From VMCP01 sp964492925 (GTDB taxonomy: Bacteria; Bacteroidota; Bacteroidia; NS11-12g; UBA955), in the NCBI GenBank assembly GCA_964492925.1, contig CAZBMF010000020.1:1-31201 (forward strand): a stretch of 31,201 nucleotides of DNA, given 5' to 3'. Of this stretch, positions 9,173-16,680 are shown in pieces; the stretch's first letter is position 1, and the number at the start of each line of letters is the position of its first letter. The translations under genes and the position numbers were made by a program. Under the pieces are notes generated by a model. That model worked only from the letters and a program-made list of their open reading frames with translations. It ran no database searches and had not been told where the DNA came from.

Positions 9173-9302
9173 AAAATAAGTCTAGATTAAAATAGATCGA
9201 AATGGAAATGTCTGGAACGTTGATGGATATATTACTAACCTTTCTCAATTCAAAACTAATAAGTAAGTATAAAATTTAGTTAGATTTCAAATCGAATACA
9301 AT
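9173..9302. other. Unexplained 130-bp segment between gap and glnN remainder
   Basis: This stretch does not encode glutamine synthetase. In the glnN frame it has stops, for example TAA at 9177 and 9270. In another frame, 9186-9266 reads as 26 codons plus TAA, including NGNVWNVDGYITNLSQF, which looks protein-like but is closed by TAG just upstream. The simplest explanation is sequence from another locus carried on a contig end by a short-read assembler. A genuine small insertion cannot be excluded. Confidence 0.5.
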
Positions 9303-10007
9303 GATCAGTTGGTTAAGTTTAAACAAAAAGTGGATGCCCAGATTGCAGCGAATAATGGAATTGCGAAAGAAGAAATTATCAAACAAGTTTTGAGAGATGA
9401 ATTGAAATCGAGCAAAAGAATTTTGTTCGGTGGAAATGGATATGGTGATGAGTGGGTTGAAGAAGCTGCTCAAAGAGGTTTAAGCAATGTGAAAAATACC
9501 GCTGAAGCTTTGGCTTTCTACATGACGCCAGAGAGCATCGATTTGTTTGTGAAAAATGGAATTTATAGCCACAAAGAACTTGAGGCAAGAACTGAAATTC
9601 GTTATGAATCATACAATTTGAGAATTCAGATTGAGGGACGCGTATTGAACGAAATGGTTCAAAATTTTGTGATTCCATCGGCAATTCGCTACCAAAAGAG
9701 ATTGGCAGACAACGTTCAAACATTGTTGAATATTGGTCAAGCTAAAGAAACTGTTGTTGCTCAATTAGATATCATTTCTGAGTTAAGTAAGAACATCAAC
9801 AGGGTATATGCATTAAACAATGAAATGACCAACGAGAGAGCCATCGCTAACCGTTTGGAAGATGCACGTGAAAAAGCATTGGCATACAACAAAAAGGTGA
9901 AAGGTTTGTTCGATGATATTCGCGAATGCTGTGATGAAATTGAAAGATTGGTGGATGATGCAGATTGGACGCTTCCAAAGTATCGCGAACTTTTAACCTT
10001 AAATTAA
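9303..10007 (+). CDS. glnN: Glutamine synthetase type III, C-terminal part
   Basis: This continues GSIII from DQLVKFKQKVDA to the natural stop (234 residues), and it has no start codon of its own. It contains the family segment ILFGGNGYGDEWVEEAAQRGLSN and the long alpha-helical C-terminal region specific to GSIII. The frame stays open up to TAA at 9270-9272, but residues encoded before 9303 do not look like GSIII. It is in the same frame as the N-terminal part. It should be read as one gene with 7704-9162, interrupted in this assembly. Confidence 0.88.
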   Translation, partial: DQLVKFKQKVDAQIAANNGIAKEEIIKQVLRDELKSSKRILFGGNGYGDEWVEEAAQRGLSNVKNTAEALAFYMTPESIDLFVKNGIYSHKELEARTEIRYESYNLRIQIEGRVLNEMVQNFVIPSAIRYQKRLADNVQTLLNIGQAKETVVAQLDIISELSKNINRVYALNNEMTNERAIANRLEDAREKALAYNKKVKGLFDDIRECCDEIERLVDDADWTLPKYRELLTLN

Positions 10008-10056
10008 TCTGAAGTTCTCTGTGAACTTTGTCACACATCGTTTGTTTTTTTACGAA

Positions 10057-10064
10057 TAATTTTG
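10057..10064 (+). promoter_or_regulatory. Candidate -7 element of trxB
   Basis: TAATTTTG is a full match to TAnnTTTG and ends 6 nt before the trxB ATG at 10071. Transcription would then begin at or next to the start codon. Upstream TTTG boxes are at 10027 and 10041, but their spacing (26 and 12 nt) is not ideal. Confidence 0.45.
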
Positions 10065-10070
10065 TATATT

Positions 10071-11015
10071 ATGTCTGAAACTATAGAAAAAGTAGAGTGT
10101 TTGATTATCGGCAGTGGCCCAGCGGGTTACACTGCAGCCATTTATGCAGCAAGGGCTGATATGAAGCCTGTTTTATATGAGGGACTTCAACCGGGTGGTC
10201 AATTGACCATTACAACAGAAGTAGAAAACTTCCCAGGTTATCCTGATGGAATTATGGGACCAGAGATGATGGAATTGTTCAAAAAGCAAGCGGTTCGTTT
10301 GGGTGCTGATGTGCGTTTTGGAATGGTAACTTCGGTAGATTTTAAAAACGGCGGCCCTCAAAAAGTAATTGTTGATGGAACCAAAGAAATAGAAGCTGAA
10401 TCTGTGATAATTTCTACAGGTGCATCTGCAAAATGGTTGGGTATTCCATCTGAGCAAAGATTAAATGGAATGGGTGTTAGTGCTTGCGCAGTTTGTGATG
10501 GATTTTTCTACAGAGGACAAGATGTTGCCATTGTTGGTGCTGGAGATACTGCATGTGAAGAAGCATCTTACCTAGCGAAAATATGTTCTAAAGTGTACAT
10601 GATTGTTAGAAAAGATGAATTTAGAGCTTCGAAAGCCATGCAAAATAGGGTGATGAGTACACCAAATATCGAAGTGCTTTTCAATTCTGAAACAGATGAA
10701 ATTTTAGGAGATAATGGCGTTGAAGGTGTGCGTGTTAAAAATAATAAAACCAATGAAATGAGAGAAATTGCCATCAAAGGATTTTTCGTTGCAATTGGAC
10801 ACCATCCGAATACCGATATTTTCAAGCCGTTTATTGATATGGATGAACAAGGTTATATTAAAACTGTACCTGGTTCTTCTTATACCAATATTGAAGGTGT
10901 ATTCTGTGCGGGAGATGCTCAAGATAAAGTATATCGTCAAGCGGTTACGGCTGCAGGAAGCGGTTGTATGGCAGCACTCGATGCTGAACGTTGGCTAGCA
11001 TCAAAAAAAGGATAA
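10071..11015 (+). CDS. trxB: Thioredoxin-disulfide reductase
   Basis: This flavoenzyme moves electrons from NADPH to thioredoxin in the cytosol. The ATG at 10071 (MSETIEK...) gives 314 aa, the usual size; an in-frame TTG nine bases earlier overlaps the -7 element and is rejected. The FAD-binding loop GSGPAGYTAAIYAAR is near residues 14-28. The redox-active pair C139-A-V-C142 is followed by DG, the NADPH-binding loop is GAGDTACEEA (about 156-165), and the C-terminal FAD motif GVFCAGDAQDKVYRQ is present. The reduced thioredoxin it makes would feed the Bcp peroxidase encoded at 2808-3254. The Asp-box gene follows after 27 nt. Confidence 0.96.
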   Translation: MSETIEKVECLIIGSGPAGYTAAIYAARADMKPVLYEGLQPGGQLTITTEVENFPGYPDGIMGPEMMELFKKQAVRLGADVRFGMVTSVDFKNGGPQKVIVDGTKEIEAESVIISTGASAKWLGIPSEQRLNGMGVSACAVCDGFFYRGQDVAIVGAGDTACEEASYLAKICSKVYMIVRKDEFRASKAMQNRVMSTPNIEVLFNSETDEILGDNGVEGVRVKNNKTNEMREIAIKGFFVAIGHHPNTDIFKPFIDMDEQGYIKTVPGSSYTNIEGVFCAGDAQDKVYRQAVTAAGSGCMAALDAERWLASKKG

Positions 11016-11042
11016 TTCAATTTTTTATTTTATAATTGAGGG

Positions 11043-12587
11043 ATGAAACAACTGCTTTGGCTCGCTGTTTTTGTCCCTCATTTTTTATTTGGACAAATCA
11101 CCAACTCCTTTTTTGGAAAACCGGTGATGGAGGGCAATGAGCCTAGTGTGGCCATCAATCCCAATAATGTAAACGATATTTGGTTGGCCTATAATACATC
11201 TAAGGTGTTTCATACACAAGATGGAGGGGTAAATTGGACGGAAATTGTAACCAATTCACCTTTTGGGTTTTACGGTGATCCAGTTGTGAAAATTGCAAAA
11301 CATGGAACCGTTTATTTAACGCATTTAGCGCAAAATAAATCAAAAAAATGGCCTACTTGGTTTGATTGTATTGTTTTTGAAAGATCCACCGATGGGGTGG
11401 TTTTTCAATCCGTTTGTGTGGGTGGAAATGGACAAAAAATGCAAGATAAACCTTGGTTTAGTTTGGATGAGGGTAAGAAAAGTCCTTTCAAGGGAAATAT
11501 TTATTTAACATGGACTGAATTCGACAAATATGGAAGTGCGAATCAAAAGGATTCCACTCGGATACGATTTTCCCGCAGTTCAGATGATGGGGTAAGTTTT
11601 TCGGATCCTGTTACGGTAAGCGATGTGAGTGGCAATGCCAAAGATGACGATAAAACCTCGGAAGGGGTAACTGTGGCAGTTCTTGGCAATGGACAAATAC
11701 TGTGCTTTTGGTCGAGGTCGGACACGCTTTGGATGGACCGAAGTTCAGATGCGGGAAAAACTTGGGGGAAAGATGAAGCGGTTTGTAGGATGTCTGGGGG
11801 ATGGAATTTTGAATCCGTAAAGGGTTTGGTTAGAACTAATGGAATGCCATTTGCCGTTGCCGACAGAAAAAACCGAGTTTATGTAGGTTTTGCTTGTAAT
11901 TCGGAGCAGGGAGATTTGGATGTCTTTTATGTGGTGTCACAAAAGGGTGGTCGGAATTTTTCTTCTCCTATAAAAGTAAATAGCGATATTGAGGGTGCAG
12001 ACCAATTTTCACCCTATTTGGCGATAGACGATCAAGCCAGGAATCCTCAATTGATTTGGTACGATAAACGAAATAGTTCAACGGGACATTTTTGCGATAT
12101 CTATATGTCTCGTTTGTGCGGTAAACGTCCCTCAAAAAATTTAAAATTAACCAAAGAGCCAATTATATTGCCGGGTCAAAACCAATTCATGGGCGATTAT
12201 ATAGGATTAAGTGCTGTAGGGAGAAAATCATTGGCGGCAGTAACAGCGTATTCCGACGACATCAGAAAACCGTGTATTATGTTGATTGGGTGGAATTCTA
12301 AATTAAAAAAAATCAACCCAAGCATGGATCCTGTTTTGTTAGTAAACCGAAATTTCGATTCTGATTCACTGGTGGTTTGTATGTCGTTTCCGAATCAAAC
12401 ATCCTATACATTTGAAGTGAAAAATAGCTCCAAGTCAATCATTACCAATGTGATAGAAGTGGTTAATCCAAATGGTTTAAATTACAATGAAATCTATTTG
12501 CGAAAGGGGATGTTGAAGCATGGATTTTATACATTTATAGTTCGACGTAAAGGGATGATATTCAAAAAATCGGTGTGGTTAGATTAA
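11043..12587 (+). CDS. Secreted Asp-box (sialidase-like fold) protein, function unknown
   Basis: It has 514 aa, with a signal peptide at residues 1-18 (MKQLLWLAVF...LFGQ). At least four Asp-box repeats (S-x-D-x-G-x-x-W/F) are visible: TQDGGVNWT (58-66), STDGVVF (115-121), SSDDGVSF (179-186) and SSDAGKTW (234-241). These mark a beta-propeller of the sialidase/BNR type. The FRIP motif of true sialidases is not visible, so enzymatic activity is not supported. The last 80 or so residues end in LRKGMLKHGFYTFIVRRKGM...KKSV. This resembles the final strands of a T9SS type A sorting domain (G-x-Y-x-x-x-V ... KK-h-h-h), though degenerate. It may therefore be a T9SS cargo (inference). It follows trxB by 27 nt and may be co-transcribed with it. 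Confidence 0.7.
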   Translation: MKQLLWLAVFVPHFLFGQITNSFFGKPVMEGNEPSVAINPNNVNDIWLAYNTSKVFHTQDGGVNWTEIVTNSPFGFYGDPVVKIAKHGTVYLTHLAQNKSKKWPTWFDCIVFERSTDGVVFQSVCVGGNGQKMQDKPWFSLDEGKKSPFKGNIYLTWTEFDKYGSANQKDSTRIRFSRSSDDGVSFSDPVTVSDVSGNAKDDDKTSEGVTVAVLGNGQILCFWSRSDTLWMDRSSDAGKTWGKDEAVCRMSGGWNFESVKGLVRTNGMPFAVADRKNRVYVGFACNSEQGDLDVFYVVSQKGGRNFSSPIKVNSDIEGADQFSPYLAIDDQARNPQLIWYDKRNSSTGHFCDIYMSRLCGKRPSKNLKLTKEPIILPGQNQFMGDYIGLSAVGRKSLAAVTAYSDDIRKPCIMLIGWNSKLKKINPSMDPVLLVNRNFDSDSLVVCMSFPNQTSYTFEVKNSSKSIITNVIEVVNPNGLNYNEIYLRKGMLKHGFYTFIVRRKGMIFKKSVWLD

Positions 12588-12609
12588 AAAAAAATTAGAT
12601 GAAAAAAGG

Positions 12610-12641
12610 TTTGAAAAATCGGTCGTGAAAACCTATTTTTG
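12610..12641 (+). promoter_or_regulatory. Bacteroidota-type promoter of the parvulin gene
   Basis: TTTG (12610-12613), a 20-nt spacer and TATTTTTG (12634-12641) match the -33/-7 pattern in sequence and spacing. Transcription should begin near 12647, leaving a leader of about 25 nt before the ATG at 12672. The leader is A-rich, with no Shine-Dalgarno sequence. Confidence 0.75.
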
Positions 12642-12671
12642 CCTTCTTTAAAAAAATAGTGCAATAAAATT

Positions 12672-14798
12672 ATGGCAGTTATACAGAAATTAAGAAATTC
12701 AGGATGGGTAGCGGTGGTTATCGTCGTGGCTTTGGTATTATTTGTGGTAGGAGATTGGATCTCTGGAAAGAATTCACCTCAAGGAGATGAAAACCGAGAT
12801 GTGATTGCAGAAATGAATGACGAAAAAGTAAGAGAAAAAGAAATTTTAGAAATTGCTCAAGAGTTATACATTTCAGAAAAAGAGAGCAATCCTGAATATG
12901 AAATGACGGAGAAAAACCGTGGAGAGTTGTTCCAAAAAGCTTGGAATGAGTTATTGAAAAATAGACTTGTATATGCTGAAATCAAGAAAGCGGGTATTGA
13001 AGTAACCGACGAAGATTACAACGAAATGATGGTAGGTACTCACCCTGAAGAATCAATTCAAGGTGATCCTTCATTCCAAACAGACGGTAAATTTGACCCA
13101 AAGAAAGTTGAGAGCATTTTCCGTCAGGCAAAGAGCAACCCTCAAATGAAGTCTAGATTGGCTGAGTATGTGCGCAGAATGAAGGAAAACGAATTAACCA
13201 CTCGTTATTCTACATATTTGTCAAAATGTGCTTACAAAACCAAAGCTGAAAAGAAATACGAATACATTGCTGCAAACCAATCTGCAAGCGGAAAAGTGGT
13301 TTCAGTTGATATCAATTCTATTCCTGAGAAGGACATTAAAGTAACTGAAGATGATTTGAAGGATTATTTGGAGGAGTTCAAAGAACGCTACAAATCAACT
13401 CAAGAAGCTCGCGGTTTCAAATATGTTGTTTTTGACATTGTGCCTTCAAGAGAGGATACCATGTATGCCATTAAAACAGCACAAGCTACGGCAGAAGGTA
13501 TGAAAGCAGGTGAGCCGGATACTTTAACTGCCACTCCACTAGTTTCTCGTGCTGAACTTCCAAAAGAAGCACCAATGGAAATCTCTGAAGTGGTTTGGAA
13601 TTCTCCAATGAATTCAGTTATTGGTCCGTTGTATAAAGAAGGTAAATTCTATATTTGGCAAAAAGTAAAACAAAAAAGCGATACTGTTGCCTATGTAAAA
13701 GCAAGCCATATTTTGATTCCTATGAGCGGTCAGTTGCCTGATGGTTCAAACATTAAAGATTCTATAGAGGCATTGAAAAAAGCTTCTGAGTTATTTGCTC
13801 AAGTAAAAGGTGGTGGAAACATTGCTGAATTGGCAGGTAAATTCTCTACTGACCAAGGTTCAGCTCGAAATGGTGGTGATTTAGGTTGGTCTGACCCACG
13901 TAAATTTGTACCTGAATTTGCTAACTTCTGTAAAACAGCAAGTGTGGGTCAAGTTGGTTTGGTTAAAACACAATTTGGTTATCATATCATCAAAATGGTA
14001 GCTGGTCCAGATGCATCAAAAATTAGCTTCATTCAAAATGTAATTGAAATTACAGCTGGTTCACCAACGGTTAAATTGGTTGATGAAAAGAGCCGCAATT
14101 TTAAAAATTCTATTAAATCTGATTTCGATAAAGCTGCGGAAAAATCATCTATTTTACCGCGTGTTTCTAAAGACTTTACAACAGATCAAAAAGGTATCCC
14201 TGGTATTGAAGCAGCGGCCGATTCAAAAACTATCATGTACTGGTTGTTCGACAACAAGAGAAAAGTAGGGGATGTTTCTGAAGTGTTTGCTTTCTCAAAC
14301 AAGCAAGTAATTGTTAAAGTTGAAAATATCAAGCACGTAGGATATGCTACTTTAGAAAATGTTAAATCAGAGATTGAACCTTTGGTGCGTGAGCGTTTAA
14401 AGGGTAAAAAAGCTGCTGAGAAATTGGCTAAAGCTATGGAAAAAGCGAAAACTGCTGAAGCACTTGCTAGCAGCGTGAATGGTCTTGTAACTTCTTTGGA
14501 TGGTGTTAGATTTGGACAGAATTTTGTGCCTCAAATGGGACAAGAATTGCCAGTGTTGGGAACAGTTTTTGGTTTGAAGGATAAAACTACATCTAGAGCA
14601 TTTGCAGGTAAAAATGTAGCTGCTGTGGTTTTCCTTGATAAGAAATCTGACGTTTCTGTGCCTGCATCTGTGTTAACACAACAAGATCAAATGGACTTCA
14701 TGAATCAGCCTCAATATTTGTCGAACAGAATTTCTGAAGTATTGACTAAGAGTGCAAATATTCAAGATTACAGATATAAATTTGACTGGAATCAATAA
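12672..14798 (+). CDS. Membrane-anchored peptidylprolyl isomerase, PpiD/SurA type
   Basis: This is a parvulin-type foldase predicted to help outer-membrane and secreted proteins fold in the periplasm. It has 708 aa. A single N-terminal membrane anchor lies at about residues 11-29 (GWVAVVIVVALVLFVVGDW), with the rest outside the inner membrane. A SurA/PpiD-like helical chaperone region follows (about 35-330). One parvulin domain spans about 341-441, from YVKASHILIPM through GGDLGWSDPRKFVPEF to FGYHIIKM. A second chaperone region covers 450-708. Its topology matches PpiD more than soluble SurA. It has its own promoter and terminator. Client proteins are unknown; T9SS cargo or SprA are possible (inference). 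Confidence 0.9.
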   Translation: MAVIQKLRNSGWVAVVIVVALVLFVVGDWISGKNSPQGDENRDVIAEMNDEKVREKEILEIAQELYISEKESNPEYEMTEKNRGELFQKAWNELLKNRLVYAEIKKAGIEVTDEDYNEMMVGTHPEESIQGDPSFQTDGKFDPKKVESIFRQAKSNPQMKSRLAEYVRRMKENELTTRYSTYLSKCAYKTKAEKKYEYIAANQSASGKVVSVDINSIPEKDIKVTEDDLKDYLEEFKERYKSTQEARGFKYVVFDIVPSREDTMYAIKTAQATAEGMKAGEPDTLTATPLVSRAELPKEAPMEISEVVWNSPMNSVIGPLYKEGKFYIWQKVKQKSDTVAYVKASHILIPMSGQLPDGSNIKDSIEALKKASELFAQVKGGGNIAELAGKFSTDQGSARNGGDLGWSDPRKFVPEFANFCKTASVGQVGLVKTQFGYHIIKMVAGPDASKISFIQNVIEITAGSPTVKLVDEKSRNFKNSIKSDFDKAAEKSSILPRVSKDFTTDQKGIPGIEAAADSKTIMYWLFDNKRKVGDVSEVFAFSNKQVIVKVENIKHVGYATLENVKSEIEPLVRERLKGKKAAEKLAKAMEKAKTAEALASSVNGLVTSLDGVRFGQNFVPQMGQELPVLGTVFGLKDKTTSRAFAGKNVAAVVFLDKKSDVSVPASVLTQQDQMDFMNQPQYLSNRISEVLTKSANIQDYRYKFDWNQ

Positions 14799-14817
14799 AT
14801 TGATAACCTTTTACTAA

Positions 14818-14846
14818 AAAAGACCACGAAAGTGGTCTTTTTTTTT
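14818..14846 (+). terminator. Intrinsic terminator after the parvulin gene
   Basis: Stem AGACCAC (14821-14827) / GTGGTCT (14832-14838) with loop GAAA and nine T ending at 14846. The A-run before the stem extends the pairing. It lies about 20 nt past the stop codon of the parvulin gene. Confidence 0.92.
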
Positions 14847-14866
14847 GTTATTCAATCAGGTGAAAG

Positions 14867-14897
14867 TTTGATTTCATGTACCAGAATTGTATTTTTG
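14867..14897 (+). promoter_or_regulatory. Bacteroidota-type promoter of the SIS-domain isomerase gene
   Basis: TTTG (14867-14870), a 19-nt spacer and TATTTTTG (14890-14897) fit the consensus in sequence and spacing. The ATG at 14902 is only 4 nt past the -7 element, so the transcript should start at or beside the start codon. The upstream in-frame TTG at 14887 would begin before the transcript does and is rejected. Confidence 0.75.
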
Positions 14898-14901
14898 CTT
14901 T

Positions 14902-15885
14902 ATGTCAGTTATTACGCACGAAATTTCATTAGAAAATTTTCAAGAACAGTTAGAATATGTACTAAGTCATTACCATACTCATGGTAAGAGAGCGAATAAT
15001 TACAACAACATTGTAATCGGTGGATTAGGAGGAAGTGGAATTGGAGGTAGAATTGCACGATTGTTTTTCTGGAATGAAATGCCCATTCCGGTAGAAGTTT
15101 ATTCGGATTATTCAATGCCAGGATATGCCAACGAAAAGACTTTGGTAATTTTGTGTTCTTATTCTGGAAATACAGAAGAAACCCTAACGATGTATAAAGA
15201 AGCAGTTGCGAAGAAATGTGATATCATTTGTATGGCTGCGGGTGGTGAATTGATGAGCATTGCTCAAGAAAATAAATTGCCGTTTTATACCATTGCAAAC
15301 GGTTATCAACCTCGCATGACTTTAGGTTTTGCACTTGGAAATTTGATCATGATTTTAGGTGAAGTTTTGGGTAAAGACATGTCCAATGAAATTTCTGCCG
15401 TTAAATCTATGTTTGAAAATCCAACACAAGCCTTGGCTAGGGCGAAAGAAATGCATACTTTGTTTCAGCCAACAATTAACAATAAGTTTGTGGTGGTTAC
15501 CGATAAAAATTATGAAGCTGTAGCCATTCGTTTTTGTCAACAAATTCAAGAAAATGCGAAAGGAGAGGGTTTTATTTCAGTTCTCCCAGAAGCTAACCAC
15601 AACATGATTGAAAGCTATTATGAAAAACATGATACCAACTTTATATTTTTGAACAGCCGTCAAAATTCAAGAGTTTCGGCTAGGTTTGAATTTGTTAAGA
15701 AGGTTTTGTCTGATTTAGGAAATGTAATTTATGACTATCCTTTAACAGATGCATCTTTGGTTTCACAATTTGAGGTGATTCATGCCACTGATTGGTTGAG
15801 CATTTGGGCATCTGATGATAAAAAAGCCAACAATATGGAAGTTGGAATTATCATGCAATTGAAAGGACACTTAAGCAATATTTAA
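14902..15885 (+). CDS. Bifunctional phosphoglucose/phosphomannose isomerase, SIS domain
   Basis: It interconverts glucose-6-phosphate or mannose-6-phosphate with fructose-6-phosphate in the cytosol. From the ATG at 14902 it has 327 aa, typical of the small bifunctional family (PGI/PMI) rather than the large classical Pgi. Two sugar-isomerase (SIS) lobes are present. The first has the glycine-rich GGLGGSGIGG (40-49) and the phosphate-binding SYSGNTEET (86-94). The likely catalytic Glu is E230 in LPEANHN. The promoter lies directly before the start. The MBL-fold gene lies 33 nt downstream but is separated by a terminator hairpin. Confidence 0.9.
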   Translation: MSVITHEISLENFQEQLEYVLSHYHTHGKRANNYNNIVIGGLGGSGIGGRIARLFFWNEMPIPVEVYSDYSMPGYANEKTLVILCSYSGNTEETLTMYKEAVAKKCDIICMAAGGELMSIAQENKLPFYTIANGYQPRMTLGFALGNLIMILGEVLGKDMSNEISAVKSMFENPTQALARAKEMHTLFQPTINNKFVVVTDKNYEAVAIRFCQQIQENAKGEGFISVLPEANHNMIESYYEKHDTNFIFLNSRQNSRVSARFEFVKKVLSDLGNVIYDYPLTDASLVSQFEVIHATDWLSIWASDDKKANNMEVGIIMQLKGHLSNI

Positions 15886-15893
15886 TAATAACG

Positions 15894-15918
15894 AGGGTCG
15901 CAAAGCGACCCTTTTTTT
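15894..15918 (+). terminator. Intrinsic terminator ending exactly at the next start codon
   Basis: Stem GGGTCGC (15895-15901) / GCGACCC (15905-15911), loop AAA, then seven T (15912-15918); an A-T pair extends the stem to 8 bp. The T-run is followed at once by the ATG (15919) of the MBL-fold gene. It could serve as the terminator of the isomerase gene, as an attenuator, or as a structure masking the start of the next gene. Confidence 0.8.
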
Positions 15919-16680
15919 ATGAAAATCACATTTTTAGGTACTGGAACTTCTCAAGGTGTGCCACCCATTGGGTGCCAAAGTCCTGTTTGTTTGAGTGATA
16001 ACCCCAAAGATAAAAGACTAAGGGCTTCTATACACGTTGAGTGGGAAGGACGTTCTATCGTGGTGGATGCAGGACCTGATTTTAGGTACCAAATGATTCG
16101 TGCCGGTATTTCTCGGTTAGATGCGTTATTGTTTACACATGAACACAAGGATCATACCGCTGGTCTTGATGATATTAGACCATACAATTATTTGCAAAAT
16201 GAACACGTTCAAGTGTATTGTAGTGACCGTGTTTTAAAAGCTTTAGAAAATCAATATGATTATATATTTTCGGAATTTAAATACCCTGGAGTTCCTTTAA
16301 TAGATTTTCATATCATAGATAACAACGAATTTAAAATTCAGAATTTAACCATATTGCCTATAGAGGTAATGCATTTTAAATTGCCGGTGCATGGTTTCCG
16401 TTTTGGTGATTTTGCTTATATAACGGATGCAAACTATATTTCGGAAACAGAATTGTTAAAACTTGAGGGGGTAAAGGTGTTGGTTTTAAATGCATTAAGA
16501 AGAGAAACCCATATTTCACATTTTACATTAGATGAGGCCAAACGGGTTGCCTTAAAAATTGGTGCAAAACAAACTTATTTCACGCATATGAGCCATCAGA
16601 TAGGATTTCACGATGAAGTTTGTGCAGAGTTGCCAGATGGAATCGATTTGGCCTATGATGGCCTACAAATCACTTTATAA
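15919..16680 (+). CDS. MBL-fold metallohydrolase, PhnP-like
   Basis: This is a 253-aa cytosolic metallo-beta-lactamase-fold hydrolase. The HxHxDH metal motif is HEHKDH at residues 74-79. Further likely ligands are the His in VMHFKLPVHGF, the Asp in YITDANYI, and the His in THMSHQIG. The N-terminal MKITFLGTGTSQGVPPIGC and the RLRASIHVE segment match the PhnP-like branch (cyclic phosphate phosphodiesterases). No other phosphonate genes are present, so the substrate is unknown. The start is firm because the first strand begins at M1. There is no leader: the ATG directly follows a terminator T-run, and no TAnnTTTG element was found just upstream. The last 11 bases overlap the 3' end of porZ on the other strand. 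Confidence 0.88.
   Translation: MKITFLGTGTSQGVPPIGCQSPVCLSDNPKDKRLRASIHVEWEGRSIVVDAGPDFRYQMIRAGISRLDALLFTHEHKDHTAGLDDIRPYNYLQNEHVQVYCSDRVLKALENQYDYIFSEFKYPGVPLIDFHIIDNNEFKIQNLTILPIEVMHFKLPVHGFRFGDFAYITDANYISETELLKLEGVKVLVLNALRRETHISHFTLDEAKRVALKIGAKQTYFTHMSHQIGFHDEVCAELPDGIDLAYDGLQITL

Noticed and set aside
10012..10028. Hairpin AAGTTC/GAACTT after glnN as a terminator
   Set aside because: The stem is only 6 bp and AT-rich, and no T-run follows directly; the nearest T-run is about 12 nt further on.
11031..11038. TATAATTG before the Asp-box gene as a -7 promoter element
   Set aside because: It has one mismatch in the TTTG half and no spaced upstream box, and the gene lies 27 nt after trxB, so read-through is as likely.
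11043..12587. Calling the Asp-box protein an active sialidase
   Set aside because: Asp-boxes show the propeller fold only. The N-terminal FRIP motif and the arginine triad of sialidases could not be identified.
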